Source: Paracentrotus lividus | Taxonomy: Eukaryota > Echinodermata > Echinoidea > Camarodonta > Echinidae | Direction of reading: 5' to 3' | Length of the DNA: 64,000 nucleotides | Assembly: GCA_940671915.1 (NCBI GenBank) | Contig: CALNVZ010002974.1 | Coordinates: 20,987,017 to 21,051,016 of the forward strand | Shown: positions 47,886 through 60,158 of the stretch, one piece after another | How positions within the stretch are numbered: the first letter of the stretch is position 1 | Layout: the number at the start of each line of letters is the position of its first letter | Translations under genes and position numbers: made by a program | Notes under the pieces: generated by a model | Seen by the model: the letters and a program-made list of their open reading frames with translations, nothing else | Told to the model about the DNA's origin: nothing | Database searches by the model: none

Positions 47886-49878
47886 GGGGGTGGGTGAGGG
47901 ACCATAGTGGGAGAGGATATAGTAAAATTTGCCGAAAATGTAGCGACCTATAGGTAGAAATAATACATCAACCAAAATGTGAGGTGAATAAATCTAACAA
48001 ATCATATCTAGAATTTCAAATCAGTTATATTAATCTGAAAGAAATTTTTTAATAATTCTCTTTTACTTATTTATGGTGGGGTGAAGAGTACAAATAGATA
48101 TTATGGTCGAGTTTTCGTGTTGTTAAAAACCTCAATTAATTGTCAAACTCTTAAAAAAGCTACTGCTGCTTCGTAACCAAAGGACGTACTTTTCTGTTCT
48201 TGTAATCCTAAAATCGTGTGTGGTAGTAGTGTCAAAGTTCGCATAGTTAAATGGGGATATGATACATTTTCTTTAATACACTAACTACTCGTCACCGCCG
48301 TTTCTAATAACAATTTATTAATACATGTTTGAATTCGGGATGTTATGGTGATGCAGAAATATTTAGGAGTATTCACAAACGAACATGCACAAACTCAGCA
48401 AAGCGCTTCTTGTTTGTTGCAATAGTACCCTCCATGCGCTGCATCGTAACTAACCACACTCAACATCGTTGCATTTTTGCTAATATATCATCTGTCCTAT
48501 TGTCTATTGCAATATTTCATTGCAAGGTGTCCAAATCCATAATATAGTTATGACAAGTGACACTCCCTGGATAAATGCCCTTGGACATAAATATATTTTA
48601 CGATGATACAGAATTTTTTTTTTTTTTCACTGTCTGCATATTCAGTCATGTTATTCTCTTAGTAGACACTCAACTGAGTGCAATTTATTCTCTATTTGCT
48701 TTATGTAATACTTCTCGCAGAAATGTTTTTCGTTACAGATATTACTGAATTATCCTCGAGATTACGTGCACAGAATCTCACAAATTGTACACTCTCAAAT
48801 TGTAATCTAGTGGCATGGTACCGAACACACTTCAGAAATGCTGATGAGTTATCATGAACTGTGAGTACAATATGGAGAATATATCTGGTAATGGGAAGGC
48901 GAGGAGGTCTCGGGAAGAAAGGAATACATCAATTATATAATTCTTAAAAATTTGTATCTCATATTAACTTGACCGATGGTAGAGTGTTGGATGATACTGT
49001 AAGAATCAAACATGACATATATGTAACAATTTACTTGCTAAGTTGCATAAGTTCATTCTGACCTAATTATCTTGAGCTAGTGTGATAAAGTTATGTGATT
49101 CTTGTAGTTTATGATTCATGTTCTTCGTCCATTTATTTTTCATTATTAGCACTAATATCCCACCGTTATTGTTACGAAAACGTCGAAACTGTTGCAGTTC
49201 TTTAACGAAAGAAGTGATTGTCCTATGGATGGGTTACTACAGATCTAGAGTAAGACATCTCATCAGTTATGGCAGCGTCCGATTGATGATAGATCATCTC
49301 ATAAGGAATCACACAATAAGAGATTAACAGAAGTCAAGTACGAATGGCGGGTATTGTGTTGATATTCCTCATAAATACACACTATTACCTCAATGAAACA
49401 GCGAGAACTAAATACGCATCCATATTAATCAGTGTTTTTACTTTTCTGTAAAATGTAGATTCTATATCGTTTTATATAGTCACTGAATTATGATTACAGT
49501 AGCTACAACAGATATACAATATAAAGAGGGGATGGTACACTAATCATTCATAACTGTATATTCATTGTCTTATCTTTAATTTGTCAGCGTCAATTGGGGG
49601 GGTGTCTGATGTTAATCACAAAGCCTGCGAATATCAAACCTAATGTATGCGCATGTTTTAATGCTAGAAGTATTGTCTGATGTGTCATGGCTAATCTGTG
49701 TGAGTGCGGAGTCGTAGTCGTGTGTAATGTATGTATGTGTGTTTTGTTCGGCGAGATTGACATTACCGGTGAGGGTGTATTTGTGGTGACTTGAAATGGT
49801 CACCATATTGTCGCCAGATCTAAGGTGGTGCCATTGTAATAGGGCGTGCAGTATATGATAGAAAGCACTCGGTTGCTT
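47886..49878. other. Intergenic DNA, nothing recognised
   Basis: AT-rich; only short non-coding frames and a poly-T run near 48610. Confidence 0.5.
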
Positions 49879-50132
49879 ATGCGGCGGTCACAACTCGCCG
49901 TACCTTCGACTTGCAACTCCCTACGATGGATTTCGTAAGAAATTCGTGCAGCGGAGGTACCTCGCAGGTACAATGCATGCACGACGTGCAGAAAGTTTTT
50001 TACAATACCCTTACTATAGAATTGCAGGAATCGCAGAAGTTGAATTAGGACCTGTGCGTGCATTGCACATGCAACGCAGGCGACGTCGATGGCACGTGCC
50101 CCGTAGCCTACGACGAGTTGTGACCGCCGCAT
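49879..50132. mobile_element. MITE with ATGCGGCGGTCACAACTCG ends, copy 1
   Basis: A 254-bp element: left ATGCGGCGGTCACAACTCG, right CGAGTTGTGACCGCCGCAT, exact inverted ends. CpG-rich interior with smaller palindromes. An inverted copy is at 60403-60643. Confidence 0.8.
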
Positions 50133-51358
50133 AAACCTACTCTAAATTCCTTCGATTAAAAACAAATAATAATCTAAAGAAAGATTAATATTTTTCCAAA
50201 TATATGAGAGAGTAATTTCTAATCGAATGGCATTAATATTTCTGATTGCAGAAGAGAATATTTATACTCTAGTCATTGATTAGAATAATTTAGTCAACAA
50301 GATTAAAATTGTACTACAATTAAAGTAGATTTAAATCCAATCAATTATTATTTTCAATCTAAAGCATTGGAATTTCTAATCTAAGAAATATTAAGAATTT
50401 TTAATCTAGCGTTCGATTAATATTTAATTTAACTTAACTTTAAACATTTAATTTAACTTAGTTTAGTCCCTAAGTCTCCTTAGAGTAAAAGGAAGAAAGG
50501 TTATAGCTTGAAACTTTAGTTGGTAGAATTTAGAGTGTAGCAAGTATTATTGCTCATTTTGAAGGAAAATACCACAGTGTTACAATGCCCAAAGCTTTGA
50601 ATTGGGTTCTGAGCCTTTTCCATTAGCAAAAGCTTTAAGACGATTTTTATACAATTAGTCCATTCGTCTAGAGAAATCAACAACTTCTAGGAGGAATTGC
50701 CTATTGATGTTACATAAACTATTTCCATATAGAAAATAAATGTAACTATGTCAGGCAAGCCTATGATCGGATCAACAACAACTTAGATTTGTATATTTAT
50801 AAAATCATATCTTTGTGGAAAATGCCAAGTTATGGTTATAATTCTTTATGAATAATTTATGAAAAATACCCCCCCCCCCCACGAAATAAAGATACTCCCC
50901 TCCCCTCCTGAAAATACATGTATCTCAGACAACTCTATCGGTCAATCAACCAAGGACAAGCACCTATACAAAATATAAAGGTAATAAAACTAGTTATTAA
51001 TGATTGTGTAATACTAACCGTATAAAAGGGTACTTGAAGAAGTGGTTATAACGTCAATATCCTGAGTGTGCATAAAAGCAAGTACCTTGATTTTACTAGA
51101 ATTATGCTCGTGCATTTTCTTATTCTGATATTTTGCGCTATAGTTACGCGATTCTAATTAGTTATTTTATCACCAGGAAATAGAACAATTTTGTATTCAA
51201 TTGGATTAAATTCGAAAGTGAAAGCAATTACTATTTAAGCATACGGCCAATTGTCCTATTAGTATTGGTCCGGTGTTATTTCTAAGGTTTAACGTACAAA
51301 AATATGTTTGACTCTTACAAATTATCATTACCTTTTTAATATTCACCTAAATTGATCC
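50133..51358. other. AT-rich intergenic DNA with a TAATC/GATTA cluster
   Basis: Between about 50150 and 50430 the motif TAATC or GATTA recurs about eight times. Beyond it only AT-rich sequence and a C run near 50870 are seen. Confidence 0.4.
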
Positions 51359-51938
51359 TTAAAGGAGGACTCCGGGCTGAAATGAAAAAGTTTTGTAAAA
51401 TTAAGTAAAATTCATCAAGCACAACACAGAAAATTTCATCAAAATCGGGTGAAAAATAACAAAGTTTTTTTGGTAAAACAGTACTTGGCAACTGTCTCAT
51501 TTGAATATTTGAATATTCAAATGAGCAAACTGGTGATGTCACAGTCCCCCTACTTCTTGTGTATTTTATTATATGAAATCCTATTTATCTCATTTTTTCA
51601 TATATTGCGTATACAGAAAATCTGTCCCTCATACTGAAATAAGTAAAAGCACTTGTGACCTTGAACATTCCACAAGGATTAATCCCTGTTTTTATGTCCT
51701 TGGGGCAGAAAATCTTGATAATTGGTATTTCATACAATAAAATACAAAGAAAGTAGGGCGACTGGGACATCATCAGTTTGCCAATTTGAAGAACTGTTTC
51801 CAAAAAAATTCAAAATCTAAGAAAATTCATAACTTTGCTATTTCTTATCCGATTTTGATGAAATTTTCAGTGTTGTGCTTTTTCGATTTTACTTTATTTT
51901 TCTAATAATTCAAACTCCAGCCCGGATGAGTCCTTTAA
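51359..51938. mobile_element. TTAA-flanked MITE, copy 2
   Basis: Bordered by TTAA at 51359-51362 and 51935-51938, ends AGGAGGACTCCGGGCTG and CAGCCCGGATGAGTCCT. Shares nearly all internal sequence with 44695-45313, including the TTTGAATATTTGAATATTCA palindrome, but lacks about 40 bases. Confidence 0.8.
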
Positions 51939-53763
51939 TCAAAAGACACATTTTGGGGTGTGTCAACGAACAAGAATAAAAATTATGGGTCAATACGTAT
52001 ATTATCTATTTTGTTTAATTGCACAAGAATTATTAATACTCTCAGTGGTCACATCGCAAAAAAAAAAATAGGAGTTACTGGTAATACTAAAACATTCATC
52101 AAGGTCATTTCCGTAGTACCTGATGCCCTGCTATCCATCCCTACCATGTGTAATACAACGTCCTCTTATGCTTCTATATTGTTATTCTTATTTCAACAAC
52201 AATTCCTATTGTCGATCGTTTCTGCAGGCCCCGTAACCAGGGGAGGGGGGGGGTTCGGGGGTTCGAACGAACCCCCCCCCCCCCCCCCGCTGGCACCTGA
52301 AGTCCGCTTACAAAAAAAAAAAAAAAAATATGATAAAATCTTTTTTTTTCTTTTTTTTTTTTTGCTTATCCATTTCTTTGGGCCCATCAAACGACTTAGC
52401 CTACCCCTATATCTAATAAATATCTAATAAATGGTACATATCAATTCTACTCCAACGTGAAATGTAAACCTAACGTATGACATTAAATCTTAACATAAAG
52501 ACGCGTCCATTATTTGAGGAGGGGAAACGCAACATACATTAGGATGTTAGTGGAATACAACTGAGCGGGCGCAGAAAATTAAAACCCGCGCTATATACGG
52601 CGGAAGCGACCGATTGACAACTGCATGCAATTATACTTACGTACAAAAACGCCAGAGAAACTTCCCTGTGGTAAAATGGTCTGGTCAGCGGATCCGTTCG
52701 AGCTAATTTCTCATGGACATGAAAAATAATTGAACTTATTAATAGTTTTCGTAGGTAGATGCTTCAGACCAGATTGGGGAAAATACATTTTGCAACCCTA
52801 TAACACCATTGTGGCTAAAGTGTGTAATCAGATCTTTATTTCACATAGATTATGTTCCTAACCATTATTGATATAAATAGTGATCTTGCCATCTTCGAAG
52901 CGCCGTCCACAATGCGATATGCATGTGATATGCGGAAATATTGACCCATCGAGTAAGATTCGTTTGTGACAATCGTACAGTGACAGGACTTTTTTTAAAC
53001 CAATCGAAATGAATTTACCATCTCTGGAAAGGTGAGAATTCAAGCTTTTAAAAACGGCTTGATCATTAAGTGTTATATAATTAATGCGTTATCCAGGAAG
53101 AATAATTATTGTGGCGTATGACTATTTTGAGAGCAAAATTTGCCATATTGTACAAGGAATTTGATCTGATTAGGATTTCGAATTGACACAAGTGACAGGA
53201 CTTTTTTCCCCTTTGCAGTAAGTTATTCCTATTTTGAAAAAAAAGACTCTTAACGGTAATTTATTCAAGTTGATCATTTCTTTGAAAAGGTAGTTGCTTC
53301 GCCATAATCAAGAAAACAAAGTGAAAAACTGTGCAAAATGGACAATGTCATGATGGCAGCGTTTGATTTGCGTAGAGTGATAGCGCCCTCTTCCTCTTAA
53401 GTTTACAACTAGAATTGATATGCCCTTCAGTAAACAAATTTTGATGTACCTTTTTGCTAGCCCGGTGTGACGTGAAAAAAATTTTGATGTACCTTTTGGT
53501 CCACTTTTGCAGATTTCGAACCCTCCCATAAAAATCCTAGTTACGGGCCTGTTCTGTATATTTTAAAGTGGAGAAATTGACTTAGGAGAGGCGTATGTCA
53601 CCAGCCTCGGTCAATTAAAAAAAAAAGAGCTTGACTTTCATCCTTGAATATTTTCTAAAATTTATCTAAAGTGATATTTAGCGTTGAATGTGAAAAAAGT
53701 ACTAAAACTTCTTTCTTCATCCTGATTCGTTTTGAAGACTCACACATTAAACCCTTTACTGTC
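51939..53763. other. Intergenic DNA with low-complexity and transposon fragments
   Basis: G, C, A and T homopolymers at 52240-52375, and a fragment at about 53440-53545 related to 8760-8880 (GCCCGGTGTGACG, TTGATGTACCTTTTGG). No exon seen. Confidence 0.45.
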
Positions 53764-54217
53764 TACCGTCTGTGTCAAATAAAATGGTACAAGTGGAAAG
53801 CATTTTTTAAAAGTAAAATTAATCACATTCTAAAAGTGTTTTATATTTCCATAAAGTGAGAAATTCAGGCTTTCTTGTGCATTTTTTCCATCCCATTTGG
53901 TGCTGTAGATCTTGAGATATGACCAGTTTTCTACAATCAAGAAAAAAATGTACTTTGCGCATGCTTTTCTAAGGGTTTCGCACATAATAGCCATGAATTC
54001 AGCACACCGAAACAATAGATGTGTGTAATTTCGATTGGCTCATCGCCGCACAAAATTTAGCATAACTTTTGTTTTACAAAAGCAAATTATACAAAACAAG
54101 GTGTATCAGCAAGAAAAATAGTTTGGCTTTAAGTTGGTACCACATTCACACATCATTCGAGAACATTCCATACCTAAATATTTTTGGTACCATTTTTTTT
54201 TTTTAACACAGACTGTA
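53764..54217. mobile_element. TACAGTCTGTGTC-family element, copy 2
   Basis: Starts TACCGTCTGTGTCAAATAAA and ends AACACAGACTGTA. It shares its interior with 9077-9665 but lacks the nested insert. Confidence 0.7.
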
Positions 54218-54520
54218 TAACAGCGTGTAAGTGTGATGTAACCAAAGACAACGTATTGAGGTGAAGCATAATTAGCCTATAAATAGTTGCACTTTTTGTG
54301 GTACGAGCAAACTTAATATCCAATAACATCATTGACAAGCATCGATATGGTATTAAAATAAAAGTCATGTCCTTGTCATATATTGACTGTTGGCTTAACG
54401 TACAAAGAACAAATATCTTAACCCGGTATAATTTGAGACATTGCTTGCGTCAACATTTTCACGGAATACGGAGTCAAGGTTACAAATGTGAAGGGTACAA
54501 AACTCACTTTTTCCACTTAT

Positions 54521-54669
54521 GGGCACGAATTCACAAACGTGGTTTAGTTAGTCCATGGTCTAAATCAATTGTTTAAACCACGGATTTAGACCATGGTCTA
54601 AATTTTGGTATTCACAAACCACCTGATTTAGACCATGGACTAACTAAACCACGTTTGTGAATTCGGGCC
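54521..54669. mobile_element. Near-perfect palindromic element, 149 bp
   Basis: CGAATTCACAAACGTGGTTT on the left is mirrored by AAACCACGTTTGTGAATTCG on the right, and TTAGACCATGGTCTAA palindromes fill the middle. It could fold into one long hairpin. No coding capacity. Confidence 0.75.
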
Positions 54670-55132
54670 ATGGGGTTTGTAGGGTATAAAACCAACTTTT
54701 TGAAAAGAAAACAAATTTGGTTTCCTCGTTTTTTTCCACACCTCCTGTTCACTGTTCAGAAGACGATTTCGCCAAGATGTCTTCTGAGTCTCCGAGGTGT
54801 CGCTGAAAAAATCAAGCAAATGTCTAAAAATTGTAAAACATGTTCGACTTTTTAGATATCTTTTTCCAATCGCCAGCAAATCGCGGCGACGTTTCCGAGG
54901 CGTCACCGCACCACATCGGGTCTCCGTGACGTTTCCTGAGTCTCCGCGTCGTCCCATGCGACGTCGCAGAGATGTTACTGCGCCTAGAAATATCAAACAT
55001 GTTTTTTGAGATTTGCTCGATTTTCCGCGACTCCTCGGAGACTTAGGAGACGTCGCGGCGACCGATCCGCGACTCCAGAGACTCCAGAGAAAGTGGAAAA
55101 GTGGGTTTCGTACTCTGCACCTTTAGAGAACC
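54670..55132. repeat. CpG- and GAGACT-rich repeat, diverged relative of the GAGACGTCTC elements
   Basis: Contains many GTCTCCG, GACGTCGC and TCCGCGACTCC motifs and ends AAAGTGGAAAAGTGGGTTTCG, whose inverted counterpart (ACTCACTTTTTCCACTT) lies at about 54502, before the palindromic element. The palindrome therefore probably sits inside this larger element (about 54490-55130). Confidence 0.5.
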
Positions 55133-55204
55133 CTACACTCTAAAAACTGAAATGCTGTTTTTAGCACTTCAGAGGCTGAAATCAGCACTTTTTAAGAGCT
55201 TGTA

Positions 55205-56170
55205 CATTGCGTCCCAAAAAGTACTATACACTTTTGAAATGGCTATCAAATAAAAAATATATGATTCTTGGAGGAAAGGTTTATATGTATATAAAGCTCA
55301 TATCCTCAACTATCATTATGACACAAAAAATTCCGAAAATAAGGAATTCTCCAGTGAGCAATGCCCATTGGCGGCGAACCTGGGGGGGACGTGTACCCTC
55401 CCCCCTCGATTTTTAAAGCTTTACATATTTTTATGTGTGATTAGCTTGTGAAGCTATAATAAAGAGGTAAAATTAATGTCAAATACAATGCTAAATGTTA
55501 TTACAAGGCAAAATTTTCGGCTCGCGCTTCGCGCTCGCAAACATTTTCATTAGTTTCTGCATAATGTGCGAAGTATGCGAATTTTTGGTGTATTATTTTT
55601 TCGCTTTCGGGTGTTTCCGCCCCCCCCCCCAGTCGTGACATGAAATCGCCGAGCTTGGCAATGTCCACTTTTGTGAAGGACACAAACTTAGCCTGCGCAG
55701 GAATACGCTATTCAGTTATCACCTTTGTATGGCACGCCAGGAGGGATTCAAGCAATGATAGAATAAATCAGCTAACAGAGTAAAAGATATACCGAAAGTC
55801 AGAAATAAACAATCAATATTATGCAAGAATGTATTTTTCACCGTTTTGTTTTTGTATCATTGATTTTTGCTTTGACTTCAGTTTATTTTTGTCTTTGTCG
55901 GCCGATTTATTCCATTATTGATTGAATCCCTCATGGCGTACCATACTAAAGTGATAAATGAATACCGAATTCCTGCGCAGGCTAGTTTTTGTGTATATCA
56001 CAAAAGTGGACGTTGCTAACGGAAGAATGCGTTATTTTCGGAATGCTTTGTGTCATAATGATAGTTGAGGATATGAGCTTTATATATTATATCTAAATTT
56101 TTTCCCCAAGAACCACATATTTTTTCATTTGGTAGCCATTTCAAAAGTGTATAGTTCTTTTTGGGACGCA
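55205..56170. mobile_element. ACAGTGCGTCCC-family inverted-repeat element
   Basis: Left GCGTCCCAAAAAGTACTATA, right TATAGTTCTTTTTGGGACGC. The arms share TGAGCAATGCCC, CCTGCGCAGGAAT and ATATCCTCAACTAT blocks with 36185-37853 and with 58541-58770. Non-autonomous. Confidence 0.72.
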
Positions 56171-56267
56171 CTGTATAGTGACTGCATTCAAAGTGATGTT
56201 TAACTGTTTTAGCACGTTCACGTGAGCTGAAATTTCAGCAAAAATTGACAAAAATGGCGTGACTTCG

Positions 56268-56326
56268 TTAGAATTCGAACCTGGGTCCCCTGGATGAGAA
56301 ACGCTTACGAGCACGTTAGACCAATT
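56268..56326 (-). repeat. tRNA-like (SINE-type) sequence, minus strand
   Basis: On the minus strand a box-A-like ATTGGTCTAACG is followed about 30 bases on by a box-B-like GGTTCGAATTC. No complete cloverleaf or acceptor stem could be drawn, so it is a tRNA-derived relic rather than a tRNA gene. Confidence 0.35.
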
Positions 56327-56436
56327 CACATCTCACGAATGCTAGCAGATCATATTGTTTCATGATCAACTTTCTTCAAAGTTGCCATAATTATCTACTA
56401 TGCTTTCATAATTCAATTAAGTTAGGGGAATCTCGT

Positions 56437-56510
56437 TTGGTCTATTGGTAACGTCAGCGGTACTCTTCCATGTCTATAATTATGAACCCGGTTCGAATCC
56501 CATACCGACC
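56437..56510 (+). repeat. tRNA-like (SINE-type) sequence, plus strand
   Basis: TTGGTCTATTGGTAACG resembles box A and GGTTCGAATCC at 56490-56500 is a perfect box B consensus. GGTC near the start could pair with GACC near 56510, but the arm lengths do not fit a functional tRNA. Likely a SINE head. Confidence 0.4.
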
Positions 56511-56617
56511 ATGAACAATTTTTTGTTGATTAATTAGCACTTGGGTAAGTGCCACAACAGCACTTCAAGTGCAGTCACTATACGAGCACCCATTAGCACT
56601 TCAGTTTTTAGAGTGTA

Positions 56618-57600
56618 ACTCTGTGTCCCGTGAGAATGTTGATGCAAGCAAGGTGCCAAATGACAGCCAGAGAGTGCTCTTTTATCCCAATGTACCAAAT
56701 TTATTTAAAACATATCATTTATTAAATGGCTGACCTTTGAACTTTGGTTACCTTTTTTTTTTTTTTTTTTTAGGAACACGCTGCATATATTTTGTTATGC
56801 CCTCAAAAATATATCGGACCTGCACGTCATAAGTGCGTTCATGGACACATTGCTCATGAATATTTTTTTAAGTGACTGGGGATTTTGTTTAATGAGACAT
56901 ATTCTATGAGCGTTTATTGCTTGGGAAAGCATGAAGTACCAGTAACATAACAATTTTATGTTTTGCTATAGCAATACAAACCCCCAGATCGAGTTTCACT
57001 TTCCTTTACACAATGGTATGTTTCTGAATGTCCACCCACATACGAAATATACTCGTTTACACAAAGTTTATTATTATGCTTCACTAAACTTGCCGGACTA
57101 ATAAGATTACTTGTTGTTGTTAGTATTTTCAGTTAGGAATTTCTTCAAATAGCCTTACAGATCGAACAATCATTCTAAAGTAATACAAACAATAACAAAG
57201 GAAAAACGAAAACTTTCATGCAAACTTATAAAAATTCATTGCGAAAACAATTGAAATATAACACTCGTCTCTAATTTATATGTTTCTTCTTTGCGCATTT
57301 GAAACAGACCTCATGCAGTTCCACTCTTCCATAAACATGTAGACATACTAGTAGGCCAAATTATTTACATTAAACATTAAAACCACACATTTTTATGCAC
57401 TCATTGAATGCTGAAAATTGAATCGGTCTACTTTAAATGAAAGTTCACCTTTTCTTATGATCACATCGTATGATGCATATCTTCTATATTTCAAACATCA
57501 TAATATTAAGTAGTGTGAATGCGGTACAAAGACCTGGTCATAATTGATAGTCCGCCTTTGCAAGTGCGTGTCTTACAGCTTGCGTTAGACAGCTTGCCAA
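56618..57600. other. Intergenic DNA, nothing recognised
   Basis: AT-rich with a poly-T run near 56753. No feature supported. Confidence 0.5.
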
Positions 57601-57625
57601 CTTCTGCGTTTCATTGCGTTTCGAT

Positions 57626-57802
57626 ATGGCTGAAGAAACAATGTGGCCATCTTGTCATGCGTGCATGGAAAACATGCTCTTTCCTACGTCGGACGCACGT
57701 ACTCTCTGTGATATAGTACGACGGAGATGGAGAGATCAGACACAGAGAGGTGTTCGAAAGGCGGTTGTGACTCGGATATTAATGGTGCCGTATGGTCTAT
57801 AA
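57626..57802 (+). CDS. Small open frame, weak candidate for the first exon of GPCR 2
   Basis: From the ATG at 57626 the frame starts MAEETMWPSCHACMENMLF, contains TLCDIVRRRW and stops at 57802. It is the only non-repeat frame with coding character upstream of the second receptor. TLCDIV resembles KLCESV at the end of exon 1 of GPCR 1, and a possible phase-2 donor (CAGAG|GTGTTC) near 57750 would fit the 61053 exon. The donor is weak and there is no glycosylation site, so this may be chance. Confidence 0.25.
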   Translation: MAEETMWPSCHACMENMLFPTSDARTLCDIVRRRWRDQTQRGVRKAVVTRILMVPYGL

Positions 57803-58540
57803 TATGCACGTGAGAATTATAGTCGAGATTTTTACCGCTATTGTTCTTGATGTTGTCTGACACCACACATAATACCAGGATACTTCACAAATTGGAATAC
57901 TTCAAATTACTCTCTTGGAATTATTATTTTAAACCAAAAAACATGAATGTATCTACTCAAAATACTGCTACAATCGCGTTGGAATCGCTGAGGTAGGAAA
58001 CTATTCTTTTTATTATGTTGTTCAATATAAATAGAATTATTACGCTCATTAATACATTTTAATGATGGTAACAAGAATAATATACCGAACTTTATGTTGT
58101 CATTACCTGGTTGAGGCAGAGCAAGTCGTCACTTGGCAAAATGACGATATTTGCCAAAATAGCCAAAACGAAATTAGAAGGATATAAATTATACTTGAAG
58201 AGGGGACAAAGTGGTCGAATAAATCAATATACCCTTAGAGGGGTTCATGCTGTTTCCAAGTGTTGAAGATTTAAGATTTCTCTGCATTCTTAAGTATCAT
58301 GAAACTTTGCAGAATTTAACTTAGTGTATATACAAAGGTACGCTTTTGTAAATGACGATATTCAGTTATAAATATCTTCATGATAACATCGAATTCGGAA
58401 AAACTTTAAAATCTTTGGCTGTTCATGAATCCTTCTGAATACAACTTTACTACACAAACATGGTAAATCTACAATTTATTAAAACATGCCTCCTTAAAAA
58501 TTAATGTATGTTTGACGCTCTTTTCGCGAAAGTTAGACTA
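57803..58540. other. Intergenic DNA, nothing recognised
   Basis: AT-rich with no exon-like frame or repeat end. Confidence 0.5.
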
Positions 58541-59250
58541 CCCAAAAAGAACATTACACTTTTGACAAGGCTACCAAATTAAAAATATATATTTCTTGGG
58601 GAAAAGGTTTAGATTTATATAAAGCTTATATCCTCAACTATCATTATGGCACAAACAATTTTGAAAACAACGCATTCTTCAGTGAGCAATGCCCACTTTT
58701 ACGAAGGACACAAAAAAATAGCCTGCGCAGGAATTCGCCATTCATTTACCACCTGGGTATATATTATGCTGGAACACTGATGAATTTGTAAATAAACGCC
58801 AGACACGTGCCCAGAGAATAATTAAGCACAACCAAAAAAGTGAGGTGGTTTCTAGTGCATGAAATTACTGCAATACCTCTTCGTAATTCTAAAATGGCCT
58901 ATTTTGTTTGATGGGTTCATTCAACCGTGAATGAAGGGATATTTGTTGCATACGCTTCAAAAACAGGAATTCCATCATATTTGATCGATTATACCATGGC
59001 AAAGAAGTAAAAATCGCATTTTGGGCATTTTTTGCTGCAAATTTCCTTTCCGTATGTTTGGAAACACGTTTCGCATACATTCTGACGTTTAAAATGTTTA
59101 AAATCTGAAAATGTGTCCGATAGCATTGAATCAAAGTTGTGATTTTAGGCTTGTGAACTTCAAGAAATGGCATTTTTGCATTCAACCATTGCTCACTGAA
59201 GCATGACTTGACGATTTTTCCTAAAATTTGCTCCTATGGTAGCTAATTAA
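58541..59250. mobile_element. Damaged ACAGTGCGTCCC-family element
   Basis: The left arm (AACATTACACTTTTGAC to CCTGCGCAGGAATTCGCC, 58541-58770) matches 55205-55720. The right arm is mostly gone, though an inverted TTGCTCACTGAAGCATG piece remains near 59190. A 98-codon minus-strand frame (58889-59185) runs through the middle; no family recognised and it has no splice or context support. Confidence 0.5.
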
Positions 59251-59383
59251 ATTCCCCACATGGACGTATAATTATACTTTTTAAATTGCTCCTGGTTACA
59301 AAATTATTGATATTTGAAATAGGGGGAACTTTCTTTTTGTGTTATGTTTAGTTTCAAATGCATTTTAATTTCATGAGTGGAAA

Positions 59384-59829
59384 TACAGTCTGTGTAAAAA
59401 AAAATGGTACAGTCGGAAAAAAAATATTTAGGTGTGAAATATTTTCAAATTATGTGTGTATGTGGTACCAAAATAAAGCCAAATAATTTTCCTTGCTGAT
59501 GCGCTTTGTTCTGTATAATTTGCTTTCGTAAAACAAAAGCTATGCTAAATTTTGTGCGACGAGGAACAAATCGAAATTGAGCACTTCATGGTCATTATGC
59601 GAAACCTATACACAAAGGCATGGGACGGCGTGCGAAAAATGGATTTTTCTTGATTGTAGAAAACTAGTCATATTTCAAAAATTACAACACCAAATGTGAT
59701 GAAAAAATTGCATGTAAAAGCCTGATCTTCCTGCTTTTTGAAAATACCAAACAATAGCAGGCTGTAATTAATCTTCATACTATAAAAAAATGTTTTCCAC
59801 TTGTACCATTTTATTTGACACAGACTGTA
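59384..59829. mobile_element. TACAGTCTGTGTC-family element, copy 3 (inverted)
   Basis: Ends TACAGTCTGTGTAAAA and GACACAGACTGTA. The interior is the reverse complement of copies 1 and 2 and lacks the nested insert of copy 1. Confidence 0.72.
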
Positions 59830-59968
59830 TTGTGACATTGACATTGTATGCGATTTGCAATTTATAGCAATAGATTGGTGGACAAAAGTTTATCCATAAT
59901 TTTTTTTTATGCATAAGCCTTTTTAAAAATAAATATTATACATATCAATCCCATCAGTCGTGTATATC

Positions 59969-60098
59969 CAGGCGCGGATCCAAGATATCCGAATTGGCAA
60001 TACATTTGTCAGGCCCAAGTGTCTGGGGGACAATAGTGGCTCTATTATGTATTCATGGGCCCGATACTTTTATTGTGTGACGTCAGGCTGCGTCCGCT
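59969..60098. mobile_element. GGCGCGGATCC element, solo copy
   Basis: CAGGCGCGGATCCAAGA start, GGCTCTATTATGT core and GGCTGCGTCCG end, as in the nested insert at 9456-9596. Confidence 0.55.
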
Positions 60099-60158
60099 AT
60101 AAATATGTCCAGGAATGAGATACGTTTCAGAAATTGACGTTTAGGTGTATATGACCTA

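Larger units (their letters stand above)
55133..56617. mobile_element. Outer inverted-repeat element with ACACTCTAAAAACTGAA ends
   Basis: ACACTCTAAAAACTGAAATGCT near 55135 is mirrored at the right end (AGCACTTCAGTTTTTAGAGTGT). Inside lie a nested 55205-56170 element and two tRNA-like sequences in opposite orientation. Confidence 0.6.

Noticed and set aside
56437..56510. Functional tRNA gene
   Set aside because: Box B is good but arm lengths and acceptor pairing do not give a cloverleaf.
58889..59185. 98-codon minus-strand frame
   Set aside because: Lies inside a damaged repeat element; no recognised domain and no context for a gene.
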